From JAOUJD01 sp963841815 (GTDB lineage: Bacteria; Pseudomonadota; Gammaproteobacteria; Burkholderiales; Burkholderiaceae_F): a stretch of 64,000 nt of DNA. The translations under genes were made by a program, and so were the position numbers. The DNA lies in assembly GCA_963841815.1 (NCBI GenBank), contig CAWJEE010000019.1, forward strand, positions 310,001-374,000, read 5' to 3'. The notes under the pieces were generated by a model. It searched no databases. It was not told the DNA's origin and saw nothing but the letters and a program-made list of their open reading frames with translations. Positions 1 to 8,127 of this stretch are shown in pieces. Every line of letters starts with the position of its first letter. The stretch's first letter is position 1.

Positions 1-85
1 CCGAGTACGAGCGCGCGGGGGCGGCAGCCTCCGCGCCATGCGCTGCGGCGCGAGCTTGCTCGGGACGGCCCGTCGCGGCGCTCAT
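1..85 (-). CDS. Start of gene following mraY, probably murD (partial)
   Basis: An open frame starts with ATG at position 85, overlapping the mraY stop codon (ATGA), and stays open for 28 codons to the window edge. In mraZ-headed clusters the gene after mraY is normally murD (UDP-MurNAc-alanine D-glutamate ligase), and every other gene here is joined to its neighbour by the same kind of overlap, so this is inferred to be the murD N-terminus. No MurD motif is visible in the short piece, which is Ala/Arg-rich. Its first residues (MSAATGRPEQ) resemble the micro-ORF peptide encoded by the 62-bp repeat near 2.7 kb. Confidence 0.4.
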   Translation of the reverse strand, partial: MSAATGRPEQARAAAHGAEAAAPARSYS

Positions 86-1236
86 CGGAGCTTCAGCGTG
101 GAGAGACCGACCAGCACCAGCATCATGCTGATGATCCAGAACCTGACGACGACCTGCGTCTCCTTCCAGCCGGACAGCTCGAAGTGGTGGTGCAGCGGCG
201 CCATCCGGAAGATGCGCTTGCCCTTGGTCCACTTGAAGTAGCTGACCTGGAGCATCACGGACACCGTCTCCATCACGAAGACGCCGCCCATGATGAACAG
301 AACGATCTCCTGCCGCGTGATGACCGCGATCGTTCCGAGCGCGCCGCCGAGCGCCAGGGCGCCGACGTCGCCCATGAACACTTCCGCCGGATAGGCGTTG
401 AACCAAAGGAATCCGAGGCCGGCGCCGGCGATCGCACCGCAGATGATCACGAGCTCGCCGGCGCCCGGGATGTAAGGGAACAGCAGGTATTTCGCGAAGT
501 CCGCCCGGCCGATCACGTAGGCAAACACGCCGAGCGCCGCGCCGATCATCACGGTGGGCATGATCGCGAGTCCGTCGAGGCCGTCGGTGAGGTTCACGGC
601 ATTGCTCGTTCCGACGATCACGAAGTAAGACAGCAGCACGAAGCCGAACACGCCGAGCGGATAGGCGACGTTCTTGAAGAAGGGCACGATCAGGTCGGAG
701 CGCGGCGGCAGGTCGATGTAGAAGCCGCTGGTGAACCACTGCCCCATCAGCACCCAGATCTTGTCGGTCGAGGGCGCGGCGATCGCGAACGCGAGATAGA
801 AGGAAGCGGACAGGCCGATCACCGACTGCCAGAAATACTTCTCCCGCGCGCTCATGCCTTTCGGGTTGCGATGGACGACCTTGCGGTAGTCGTCGACCCA
901 GCCGATCCAGCCGAAACCGACCGTTACGATCAGCGTCACCCACACGAAACGGTTGGAGAGGTCGGCCCACAGCAGCGTGGTCACGCCGATCGAGATCAGG
1001 ATCAGCGCGCCTCCCATCGTCGGCGTGCCGCTCTTCACGAGGTGCGACTGCGGTCCGTCGCTGCGCACTGCCTGGCCGATCTTCAGCGCCGTCAGCCGCC
1101 GGATGACCCACGGTCCCGCGGCCAGGCCGATCAGCAGCGCCGTGGCAGCGGCGAGCACCGCGCGCAACGTCAGGTACGAGAAGACGTTGAACGCGCGGAT
1201 GTCCTGCGCCAGCCATTCGAACAACTCGAGCAACAC
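82..1236 (-). CDS. mraY: Phospho-N-acetylmuramoyl-pentapeptide-transferase MraY
   Basis: Integral inner-membrane enzyme that transfers phospho-MurNAc-pentapeptide from UDP to undecaprenyl phosphate, making lipid I in peptidoglycan synthesis. The 384-residue product has about ten hydrophobic segments. It shows the conserved family motifs: the aspartate pair in VDDYRK (about residues 115-116), the cytosolic loop NLTDGLDGLA (about 215-225) and the C-terminal APLHHHFE histidine loop (about 347). The N-terminus, with FNVFSYLT, aligns with well-studied MraY proteins, so the GTG at 1236 is a good start. It abuts murF with no gap: the murF TAA is immediately before the GTG, implying translational coupling in the cell-wall operon. 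Confidence 0.97.
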   Translation of the reverse strand: MLLELFEWLAQDIRAFNVFSYLTLRAVLAAATALLIGLAAGPWVIRRLTALKIGQAVRSDGPQSHLVKSGTPTMGGALILISIGVTTLLWADLSNRFVWVTLIVTVGFGWIGWVDDYRKVVHRNPKGMSAREKYFWQSVIGLSASFYLAFAIAAPSTDKIWVLMGQWFTSGFYIDLPPRSDLIVPFFKNVAYPLGVFGFVLLSYFVIVGTSNAVNLTDGLDGLAIMPTVMIGAALGVFAYVIGRADFAKYLLFPYIPGAGELVIICGAIAGAGLGFLWFNAYPAEVFMGDVGALALGGALGTIAVITRQEIVLFIMGGVFVMETVSVMLQVSYFKWTKGKRIFRMAPLHHHFELSGWKETQVVVRFWIISMMLVLVGLSTLKLR

Positions 1237-2619
1237 TTAGTGCACCCCTTCCGGCTGCGTGGCGGCCAGCGCCTGCACGACGCGCTCCATCCGCATGAAC
1301 CGCGATCCCTTGACCAGCACCGTGACCGACGGACCGAGCCGCGGCCGCAGCGCCGCCAGCACGGAGTCGACGTCGGCGCAGTGCACGGCGCCCTCGCCGA
1401 ATGCGTCGACGGCATCTCTCGCCATCGGGCCGAGCGCGATCAGTCCGTCGATGCCGCGCTCGCGCGCATGGGCACCGACCTCGCGGTGGAACTCCGGACC
1501 GCGCTCGCCGACTTCGCCCATGTCGCCCAGCACCAGCACACGCTCGCCCTCGAAGCTCGCCAGCAGTTCGATGGCGGCGCGCACGGAATCGGGGTTCGCG
1601 TTGTAGGTGTCGTCGATCAGCAGACCGCCCTCGCTCGTGCCGAGGCGCACCCCGCGTCCGGCGACCGGCCGGAACACGCGCAGTCCTTCCGCGATCGATC
1701 CGGCGTCGATGCCGGCGCCGATTGCACACGCTGCGGCGGCCAGCGCGTTGCGCACGTTGTGCACGCCGGTCACGGCCAGGTCGACGTCGACCAGCCCGAG
1801 CGGCGTCGCCATCGAGACGCGCGCGCCCTCCGCGCGCAGCGTGTAGGTCGCCGTGACGACCGCGTCGGCTTCGATCGCGAAGTCGACGACGCGCCGGGTC
1901 CCTGCGATCTGCCTCCAGATCGGCGTGCAGGCGTCGTCGGCCGGGAACACGGCCACGCCGTCCTCGGAGAGCGGCAGCGCGGCGATGACCTCGCCGTTCT
2001 CGTACGCCGTCGCCTCGACCGACCGCATGAACTCCTGGTGCTCGCGCTGCGCGTTGTTGACCAGCGCCACGGTGGGACGGACGAGTTCGGCGAGATAGGC
2101 GATCTCGCCAACGTGGTTCATGCCGAGCTCGAACACGGCGGCGCGGTGCTGCCTGGCAAGCTGCCACAGCATCAGCGGCACGCCGATGTCGTTGTTGAGG
2201 TTGCCCCGCGTCGCAAGGCGACCCTTGTCGCCGTGCGCCGCTGCCAGGATCGAGGCGATCATCTGCGTGACCGTGGTCTTGCCGTTGCTTCCGGCCACCG
2301 CGATGACCGGCAACGAGAACCGCGCGCGCCACTGGGCTGCCGCGAGTCCGAGCGCGCGCTTGCTGTCCGCCGCGACGACCTGCGGCAGGTCGACTTCGAC
2401 GACGCGCTCCACCAGCGCGGCCGCTGCGCCGCCTTCCCGCGCCGCGGCGACGTAGTCGTGGCCATCGAAGCGCTCCCCGCGCAACGCGACGTAGAGCGCG
2501 CCGGGCGCGAGCGTCCGCGTGTCGGTCGACACGCTCGAGAAGCCGATGCGGCCGTCGCCCCGCGTGTCCAGCGCCGCCACCGCGCGGGCGAGTTCGCTGA
2601 CGGTCATCAGTGCGCTCAC
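1237..2619 (-). CDS. murF: UDP-N-acetylmuramoyl-tripeptide:D-alanyl-D-alanine ligase MurF
   Basis: Cytoplasmic Mur ligase that adds D-Ala-D-Ala to the UDP-MurNAc-tripeptide using ATP, completing the pentapeptide that MraY uses. The 460-residue protein has the Mur ligase order: an N-terminal UDP-substrate domain, a central ATPase domain with P-loop GSNGKTT (about residues 110-116), and a C-terminal domain carrying DDTYNANPDS and GDMGE. The GTG start at 2619 is supported by a GGAGGG ribosome site (2627-2632) seven bases upstream. That start region lies in the last unit of a 62-bp tandem repeat, so the translation start signal itself has been duplicated. An in-frame ATG four codons later is a possible alternative start. 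Confidence 0.96.
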   Translation of the reverse strand: MSALMTVSELARAVAALDTRGDGRIGFSSVSTDTRTLAPGALYVALRGERFDGHDYVAAAREGGAAAALVERVVEVDLPQVVAADSKRALGLAAAQWRARFSLPVIAVAGSNGKTTVTQMIASILAAAHGDKGRLATRGNLNNDIGVPLMLWQLARQHRAAVFELGMNHVGEIAYLAELVRPTVALVNNAQREHQEFMRSVEATAYENGEVIAALPLSEDGVAVFPADDACTPIWRQIAGTRRVVDFAIEADAVVTATYTLRAEGARVSMATPLGLVDVDLAVTGVHNVRNALAAAACAIGAGIDAGSIAEGLRVFRPVAGRGVRLGTSEGGLLIDDTYNANPDSVRAAIELLASFEGERVLVLGDMGEVGERGPEFHREVGAHARERGIDGLIALGPMARDAVDAFGEGAVHCADVDSVLAALRPRLGPSVTVLVKGSRFMRMERVVQALAATQPEGVH

Positions 2620-2742
2620 TGGACTACCCTCCGCGCTGCGCGCGCAGGGATGAGCGCTTCGGAGCGGCCGTGCGCGCTCACTGGACTACCCTCCGCGCTG
2701 CGCGCGCAGGGATGAGCGCTTCGGAGCGGCCGTGCGCGCTCA
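2612..2742 (-). repeat. 62-bp tandem duplication between murE and murF
   Basis: Two identical 62-bp units stand head to tail, with the first bases of a third (GCGCTCAC motifs on the plus strand at 2612, 2674 and 2736). Read on the minus strand, each unit begins with GTGAGCGC at the stop codon of the preceding frame and ends with GGAGGG-N7 before the next GTG. It therefore duplicates the murE/murF junction, including the murF ribosome site. The period is not a multiple of three. The units are identical by eye, which suggests a recent duplication or active homogenisation. Confidence 0.95.
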
Positions 2743-2743
2743 C
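2616..2743 (-). other. Two chained 21-codon micro-ORFs in the murE-murF spacer
   Basis: A GTG at 2743 overlaps the murE TGA and opens a 21-codon frame that stops at TGA 2680-2678. That stop overlaps a second GTG (2681), which opens the identical frame and stops at TGA 2618-2616, overlapping the murF GTG at 2619. The peptide starts MSAHGRSEAL and is Arg/Ala-rich. Each junction is GTGA, and the second micro-ORF and murF each have GGAGGG at good spacing. Whether the peptides are made is unknown; the arrangement could simply carry ribosomes from murE to murF. Confidence 0.45.
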
Positions 2744-4230
2744 GGGCGGCCCCGCTCGGAGAGCGCCGCGCGGACCTGCGCGAGGTCCGAGTACGGCTGT
2801 CGGTTCGTGCCGACGACCTGATAGTCCTCGTGGCCCTTGCCGGCCACCAGAACGATGTCCTCGGGAGCGGCCTTCTGCACGGCGTGGGCGATCGCCTCGG
2901 TGCGATCCGGCAGGCAGACCAGTTCCCGCGCATCGCGCGCACCCAGCGCGACCTGCGCGACGATGGCCGACGGATCCTCCGTGCGCGGGTTGTCGCTCGT
3001 GACCACGACGACGTCGGCGCCGCTGGCCGCCGCCGCACCCATCGGCGCACGCTTGCCCGGGTCGCGATCTCCGCCGGCCCCGAACACGACCCAGATCTTC
3101 CCGTGCCGCGACTCCGCGAGCGGACGCAGCGCAAGCAGAGCCTGCGCCAGTGCATCCGGCGTGTGCGCGTAGTCGACGACGGCGAGCGGGGCATCGGGCC
3201 GGATGACCCGTTGCATGCGTCCGAGCGGCGGGACCAGGTGCGGCAACGCCGCGACGGCCGCCGCGAAGTTCACGCCGCAGGCGAGCGCAACCCCGACGAC
3301 GCCCAGCAGGTTCGAGATGTTGTAGTGCCCCACCACGGGCACTTCGACCGCGACCCCCGCGCCGTCGAACTTCGCCAGGAAGCCAAGTCCGTCGGCAGTC
3401 GGGAGGATGTTCTCGGCGGTCAGCATGTGCGCCAGCCGGCGATCGCCCGCGGCCCCGGTGGCGCTGAATCCGATGGTGCGAACGCCGCGTTCGAGCAGGC
3501 GCGGGATCAGGCGCACCGCCGCTGCGTCGTCGACGTTGATGACCGCGTGCGAAAGCGTGGGCCAGTCGAACAGCAGGGCCTTGGCCGCTTCGTACCGCTC
3601 CATGGTCCCGTGGTAATCGAGGTGATCGCGCGTCAGGTTCGTGTACAGCGCGACGTCGAACTTCATGCCGGTGACCCGGCCCTGATCGAGCCCGATCGAC
3701 GACACCTCCATCGCGAGCGCCTGGGCGCCTGCGTCGAGCAGCCGGCGAACCTCGCGCTGCAGGGACACCGGGTCCGGCGTGGTCAACGGGCTGTCGGTGA
3801 ACGGTTCGTCCGGGAACCCGATGCCGATCGTGCCGATCACGGCGCAGCGCCGTCCCGCGCGGGTCAGCAGCTGGGCGATCCACTGCGAGCACGAGGTCTT
3901 GCCGTTCGTGCCCGTCACGCCGACGGACAGCAGGCTCGTGCTCGGCTGGCCGTAGAAGCTCGCGGCAAGCGATCCCAGCAACGAACGCAGGTGCGGCACG
4001 GGAAGCACCGGCACGGCGGCGTTCTTCTTCTTCCAGCCGTTGGCCTCGACGATCACCGCGGCGGCGCCGTGCCGGACGGCGACGTCGATGAAGCCTCGTC
4101 CATCGACCGCGGCGCCCGGCAGCGCGAGGAAGACGTCGCCCGGCTTCACCTTGCGACTGTCGAGCTGGAGGTCGCGCCGCTGCGCGAACACGGCGGGCGC
4201 GACCGCTCGAAGCCACGCCAGGCTGTTCAT
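2740..4230 (-). CDS. murE: UDP-N-acetylmuramoyl-L-alanyl-D-glutamate:meso-DAP ligase MurE
   Basis: Cytoplasmic Mur ligase adding the third stem-peptide residue to UDP-MurNAc-Ala-Glu. The 496-residue length is typical. The P-loop GVTGTNGKTS lies near residues 104-113, and the C-terminal domain carries SDNPRTEDP around residue 420. DNPR is the family signature for meso-diaminopimelate rather than lysine, so this is a Gram-negative type enzyme. The start is ATG 4230, 20 bp after the ftsI stop; a GTG two codons upstream is possible. The open frame extends further upstream through ftsI, but that part is shadow. The stop TGA overlaps the first micro-ORF of the 62-bp repeat instead of murF directly. 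Confidence 0.96.
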   Translation of the reverse strand: MNSLAWLRAVAPAVFAQRRDLQLDSRKVKPGDVFLALPGAAVDGRGFIDVAVRHGAAAVIVEANGWKKKNAAVPVLPVPHLRSLLGSLAASFYGQPSTSLLSVGVTGTNGKTSCSQWIAQLLTRAGRRCAVIGTIGIGFPDEPFTDSPLTTPDPVSLQREVRRLLDAGAQALAMEVSSIGLDQGRVTGMKFDVALYTNLTRDHLDYHGTMERYEAAKALLFDWPTLSHAVINVDDAAAVRLIPRLLERGVRTIGFSATGAAGDRRLAHMLTAENILPTADGLGFLAKFDGAGVAVEVPVVGHYNISNLLGVVGVALACGVNFAAAVAALPHLVPPLGRMQRVIRPDAPLAVVDYAHTPDALAQALLALRPLAESRHGKIWVVFGAGGDRDPGKRAPMGAAAASGADVVVVTSDNPRTEDPSAIVAQVALGARDARELVCLPDRTEAIAHAVQKAAPEDIVLVAGKGHEDYQVVGTNRQPYSDLAQVRAALSERGRP

Positions 4231-4250
4231 GACCACGGGATCCAGGCCGC

Positions 4251-6038
4251 TCACCGGGCCTCCCGCATGGCGAGCAGCGGCGCCTTCGTCTGCTCCATCG
4301 GACCGTCGGGTGCGACCTGCAGCGTGCGCAGCGTCGCCGCGGTGATCTGCGCGAACACGGGAGCCGCGACGATGCCGCCGTAATGCTGCCCCGTCGGTTC
4401 GTCGATCATCACGGCGACCACGATCCGCGGATCGGACACCGGCGCGAAGCCGACGAACGAGGCGACGTACGCGCGCACGTACTGGCCGTTCTTCAGCTTG
4501 TACGCCGTGCCGGTCTTGCCGCCCACGCGATAGCCGGGAATGCGCGCGCCCGGCGCGGTTCCCTCCGGCCCGACCGCCATCTCCAGCATGCGCCGCATCG
4601 CCATCGCAGTTTCGTGCGACATCACTCGCACGCCGGCCGGCGGCGCGTCCTGCTTGAGCAGCGTCAGTGTCGGCATGTCGCCGTCGCGCGCGAACGCGGT
4701 GTAGGCGCGCGCGAGCTGCATCAGCGAGACGGAGACGCCGTGGCCGTACGAGATCGTGGCCTGCTCGATCGGCCGCCAGCTCTTCGCCGGTCGCAGCCGC
4801 CCGGCGACTGCGCCGGGGAAGCCGAGCTGAGGCGCCTGCCCGAAGCCCGCGGCCGTGTACATGTCCCACAGCGTCTGCGCCGGCAGTTCGAGCGCGATCT
4901 TCGCGGTGCCGACGTTGCTCGACTTGGACACGACCTCTTCGACGCTCAGCAGGCCATGCGGGTGCGCGTCGCCGATCGTGCGATCGCCGATCGTCAGCTT
5001 CCCGGGGGCCGTCTGGATCTTCGTGTCGGGCCGCACCTTGCCGGCCTCGAGCGCCGCAACGATGGAGAACGGCTTCATCGTCGAGCCGGGCTCGAACGTG
5101 TCGGTCAGCACCCGGTTGCGGATGGCCTCGCCGCTCAGCTTGCCGCGCGCGTTCGGGTCGTACGTCGGCAGGTTCGCCAGCGCCAGCAGTTCGCCGCTGC
5201 GCGTGTCGATCACGACGGCGGCGCCCGCCTTGGCGTTGTACTTCTCGATCGCCGCCTTCAGCGCGGAATGCGCGATGTACTGCACCCGGTTGTCGATCGA
5301 CAGCGCCAGGTCCCGCCCGTCGAACGGCTCGCGCAGCCAGTCGTCCTCGACGATGCGGCCCAGCCGGTCCTTGATCACGCGACGGCTGCCAGAGCGCCCG
5401 GCCAGAAGTTTCTCGTGGGCGAGCTCGATCCCTTCCTGCCCGCGGTCCTCGACGTTCGTGAAGCCGATGACGTGCGCGCTGGTCGGTCCCTCGGGGTAGT
5501 GGCGCTTGAATTCGCGGCTGGAGTGAACGCCGGGGATCTTCAGGTCGGCGATGCGCGCAGCGACGTCGGCGTCGACCTGGCGCCGCAGGTAGACGAAGGA
5601 GCGGTCGTCGTTGGCGAGCCGCCGCTTCACTTCGACGGCGTTCATGCCCAGTAGGCGCGCCAGCTGGACGACCTGCTCGTTCGAAGCCTCGACGTCCTCG
5701 GGAATCGCCCAGACCGCCTTCGCCGGCACGGACGAGGCGAGCACGACGCCGTTGCGGTCCGTGATGCGGCCGCGGGTAGCCGGGATCTCGAGCGTGCGGG
5801 CGTAGCGAGCCTCGCCCTGCCGCTGCAGGAAGTCCGTCGACGCACCGCCCATCAGATAGAAGGCGCGCCCCGCGAGCGCCACGAAGGCGCAGAACAGCAG
5901 GAACAGCATCAGCTTCGAGCGCCAGGAAGGAAGCGCCACGGTGAGCAGCGGGTTCGCGTTGAACCCGACGCGCTCGCCCCGGCCGCTGCGCTTGCGCGCG
6001 CCGGCAGGCCCCACACGGGACGACGACGGCTGCTTCAC
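4251..6038 (-). CDS. ftsI: Septal peptidoglycan transpeptidase FtsI (PBP3)
   Basis: Division-specific penicillin-binding protein that cross-links septal peptidoglycan in the FtsW-FtsI complex. The 595-residue protein has a basic cytoplasmic tail, one membrane anchor (about residues 43-63), a PBP dimerisation/pedestal domain beginning near the RGRITDRNG motif (about 89-97), and a transpeptidase domain. The three active-site motifs are visible: STMK (Ser319), SSN (about 378) and KTGT (about 508). The start is GTG 6038, overlapping the ftsL stop as GTGA. Position between ftsL and murE is the standard cluster order. Confidence 0.96.
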   Translation of the reverse strand: MKQPSSSRVGPAGARKRSGRGERVGFNANPLLTVALPSWRSKLMLFLLFCAFVALAGRAFYLMGGASTDFLQRQGEARYARTLEIPATRGRITDRNGVVLASSVPAKAVWAIPEDVEASNEQVVQLARLLGMNAVEVKRRLANDDRSFVYLRRQVDADVAARIADLKIPGVHSSREFKRHYPEGPTSAHVIGFTNVEDRGQEGIELAHEKLLAGRSGSRRVIKDRLGRIVEDDWLREPFDGRDLALSIDNRVQYIAHSALKAAIEKYNAKAGAAVVIDTRSGELLALANLPTYDPNARGKLSGEAIRNRVLTDTFEPGSTMKPFSIVAALEAGKVRPDTKIQTAPGKLTIGDRTIGDAHPHGLLSVEEVVSKSSNVGTAKIALELPAQTLWDMYTAAGFGQAPQLGFPGAVAGRLRPAKSWRPIEQATISYGHGVSVSLMQLARAYTAFARDGDMPTLTLLKQDAPPAGVRVMSHETAMAMRRMLEMAVGPEGTAPGARIPGYRVGGKTGTAYKLKNGQYVRAYVASFVGFAPVSDPRIVVAVMIDEPTGQHYGGIVAAPVFAQITAATLRTLQVAPDGPMEQTKAPLLAMREAR

Positions 6039-6343
6039 TTCGTCGCTCCTGGCGCCAGCGGCGCGGCGGCGCTCGCCGCCGGTAGGTTCAGGAAGACCGT
6101 GCGGCTGCCGTCGACCGGCTTCATCCCCAGCCGCCGTGCCTCGGCCTCGACATAGGCCGGCTGCGACAGCCTCGCCAGTTCGATCTTCAGGCGGTCGTAG
6201 TCGATGTCGAGCTGCCGCGCCTGCTGCTGCGCCCGCTCGACGTCGATGAACAGCGAGCGCGAGCGATGCTGCGCCGTCACGAGCGCGAGCGCCGACAGGA
6301 AGAGCGCCAGGGCAAGCAGCAGGATCAGGCCGCGGCGGATCAC
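6035..6343 (-). CDS. ftsL: Cell division protein FtsL
   Basis: Small bitopic division protein of the FtsQLB complex that activates FtsWI at the septum. The 102-residue product has one N-terminal membrane helix (about residues 5-22, ILLLALALFLSALALV) followed by a periplasmic coiled coil (DVERAQQQARQLDIDYDRLK) and a short C-terminal tail. Sequence conservation of FtsL is low, so the call rests on topology, length and position between rsmH and ftsI. The start is GTG 6343, overlapping the rsmH stop (GTGA), and its own stop overlaps the ftsI GTG. Confidence 0.9.
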   Translation of the reverse strand: MIRRGLILLLALALFLSALALVTAQHRSRSLFIDVERAQQQARQLDIDYDRLKIELARLSQPAYVEAEARRLGMKPVDGSRTVFLNLPAASAAAPLAPGATK

Positions 6344-7329
6344 TGCACGCTCTCCACGCGCCAGGGCTCGTCGGTGCGCTCCGCGACGCGCATCACCGCG
6401 CTGCGCGCGCGCGGGTTCGCGGCGATCTCCTCGTCGTCGGGCAGCACCCGCGCGACCTGGTTCAGCGTCGGGCGCGGCAGGTCGACGGCCCGCAGCGGCA
6501 GGTGACGCGCCGCCGCGACCGGCCGGTCGGGATGCGCGCGACGCTCGATGAATCGCTTCACCACCCGATCCTCGAGCGAGTGAAAGCTGATGACGACCAG
6601 CCGGCCTCCCGGGGCCAGCATCGATGCCGCCTGTTCGAGCGCTAGCGCCAATTCCTCAAGCTCTTGATTGACGTGAATCCGTACAGCCTGAAAAGTCCGC
6701 GTGGCCGGGTGCTGGAGCGCATCCTTGCGGCTCTTGAAGGGGATCGCGTCCGCCACGACAGCGGCAAGCTCGGCGGTCGTTGATGGCGGCCGCCCATGCG
6801 CGCGGCAAGCCACAATCGCCTTTGCAATCGATGCAGCAAACCGTTCTTCCCCATAGTCCCGGATCACCCGCGTCAGTTCGTCAGTCGTTGCCCGTGCCAG
6901 CCACTCGGCCGCGGTCTCGCCGCGCGATGGATCCATCCGCATGTCGAGCGGCCCGCTCGCCCGCAGCGAGAACCCGCGCTGCGGGTCGTCGATCTGCGGC
7001 GAGGACACGCCGATGTCCATCAGCACTCCGCGCACGGACTCGATGTCCAGCGACCGCAGCGTGGCTCGCAGGTGTGAAAAGGCCGTGTGCTCGATGTGAA
7101 AGCGCGGATCGGCGATGGACTGCGCCGCGGCGACCGCGGCCGGGTCGCGGTCGAGCGCGATCAGGCGCGCCGAACCGGACAACCGCGAGAGGATCAGGCG
7201 AGCGTGGCCCCCGCGACCGAAGGTCGCGTCGACGTAGGTGCCGTCCGGCACCGTGACCAGGTACTCGACGGCCGCACTGGCGAGTACCGAACGGTGCCCG
7301 GAGGCGTTCGGTGATGTCGGGGCGGACAT
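6340..7329 (-). CDS. rsmH: 16S rRNA (cytosine(1402)-N4)-methyltransferase RsmH
   Basis: SAM-dependent enzyme that N4-methylates C1402 in the decoding centre of 16S rRNA; its gene is a fixed member of the mraZ cluster. The 329-residue protein opens with the conserved HRSVLASAAVEYL segment, then the SAM-binding motif DATFGRGGHA (about residues 35-44), GVLMDIGVSSPQID, GFSLRASGPLDMRMD and the C-terminal VISFHSLEDRVVKRF. The start is ATG 7329, six bases after the mraZ stop; the 3' end overlaps ftsL by 4 bp. Confidence 0.96.
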   Translation of the reverse strand: MSAPTSPNASGHRSVLASAAVEYLVTVPDGTYVDATFGRGGHARLILSRLSGSARLIALDRDPAAVAAAQSIADPRFHIEHTAFSHLRATLRSLDIESVRGVLMDIGVSSPQIDDPQRGFSLRASGPLDMRMDPSRGETAAEWLARATTDELTRVIRDYGEERFAASIAKAIVACRAHGRPPSTTAELAAVVADAIPFKSRKDALQHPATRTFQAVRIHVNQELEELALALEQAASMLAPGGRLVVISFHSLEDRVVKRFIERRAHPDRPVAAARHLPLRAVDLPRPTLNQVARVLPDDEEIAANPRARSAVMRVAERTDEPWRVESVQ

Positions 7330-7335
7330 TCACCG

Positions 7336-7764
7336 TCAGAAGGTGAAGTCTGCCGCGGACTCCGGGAGTCCACCGGCGAGTGAAGCGCGTTCGTGTTCGT
7401 TGAGGCGCACCGCGTCCCAGAGCTCGAAGTGCGCGCCCATGCCGAGAAGCATGACCTCGCGTTCGAGTTGAGCCGCGCTGCGCAGCTCGGTCGGGACGAG
7501 GACGCGGCCGGCGTTGTCGAGATCGACGTCCGTCGCATTCCCGAGAAGGAGCCGCTGCAGGGCGCGCGCCGCGTAAGGCAGCCGCGCGATCCGCTCGCGC
7601 TGCGCCTCCCACGTCGGCCGCGGATAGACGAGCAGGCAGCCATCCGGATGGCGGGTGAGGGTCAGGCGGCCGTCACAGCCGGCCGCCAGGGCATCGCGGT
7701 GACGGCTGGGCATGGAAAGTCGCCCTTTGCCGTCCAACGTCAGCTGTGATGCCCCTTGAAACAC
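7336..7764 (-). CDS. mraZ: Transcriptional regulator MraZ
   Basis: AbrB-fold (SpoVT/AbrB-like) DNA-binding protein that represses its own cell-wall/division operon. The 142-residue length is typical. Two MraZ repeats are visible: an N-terminal one with LDGKGRLSMPSRHRDAL and a second with LDNAGRVLVPTELR (about residues 85-98). The start is GTG 7764, preceded by a GGGGGAGAA ribosome site. It is the first gene of the minus-strand cluster. A sigma70-like promoter and 10-bp-spaced TGGGN boxes, the known MraZ target type, lie just upstream. Confidence 0.96.
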   Translation of the reverse strand: MFQGASQLTLDGKGRLSMPSRHRDALAAGCDGRLTLTRHPDGCLLVYPRPTWEAQRERIARLPYAARALQRLLLGNATDVDLDNAGRVLVPTELRSAAQLEREVMLLGMGAHFELWDAVRLNEHERASLAGGLPESAADFTF

Positions 7765-7811
7765 CCTTCTCCCCCTTCAGTCGGCCAGCCGGCTCGCCAG
7801 ACACGCAGCGA

Positions 7812-7836
7812 ACACCAACCGGCCCACTATTTCCCA
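7812..7836 (-). promoter_or_regulatory. MraZ operator (TGGGN repeats)
   Basis: On the minus strand TGGGA (7836-7832) and TGGGC (7826-7822) are separated by 5 bp, and a degenerate third box (TGGTG, 7817-7813) follows about one turn later. Direct TGGGN repeats with 5-bp spacers are the published recognition pattern of MraZ. They lie about 13-37 bp after the predicted transcription start and before the mraZ ribosome site, so MraZ binding would block initiation or early elongation. Confidence 0.7.
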
Positions 7837-7855
7837 CTTTTTCACACGAAGCGCG

Positions 7856-7885
7856 ACTGTACGGCACCGCGCCGAGGAGGGTCAA
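7856..7885 (-). promoter_or_regulatory. Sigma70-type promoter of the mraZ cluster
   Basis: On the minus strand a TTGACC -35 element (7885-7880) is separated by 18 bp from a TACAGT -10 element (7861-7856). The DNA just upstream (7886-7980) is unusually AT-rich for this genome, which may act as an UP element. This is the main promoter candidate for mraZ to mraY. Confidence 0.7.
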
Positions 7886-8127
7886 GGGAAAAGGGCTCAC
7901 TTTTTCAATTGCTTCAAAGACTTAGGCACAGTTTTGCAACCAAAATCCAAGACGAAAAAACCGTTCAAAAATAAACAGATAGGGCGTGCACTGAAAGTGA
8001 AGTGTCACGAGCAGGCCAAGTGATGGCTGGATGCAGCTGTCGCCGGCACGCCACCCTTGAATTTATCTATCGAACACGCCAAATCGATGGCGAAAGATGA
8101 TCGACAAAGGGCGTCAGCCAGGAAGAA

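Noticed and set aside
184..2715. An 843-codon open frame on the plus strand opposite mraY and murF
   Set aside because: It is the antisense shadow of two clear genes in very high-GC DNA. Its protein is Arg/His/Asp-rich, has no domain, and crosses the mraY/murF boundary and the 62-bp repeat.
2500..2760. A CRISPR-like reading of the 62-bp repeat
   Set aside because: There are only two complete units, directly adjacent with no spacers.
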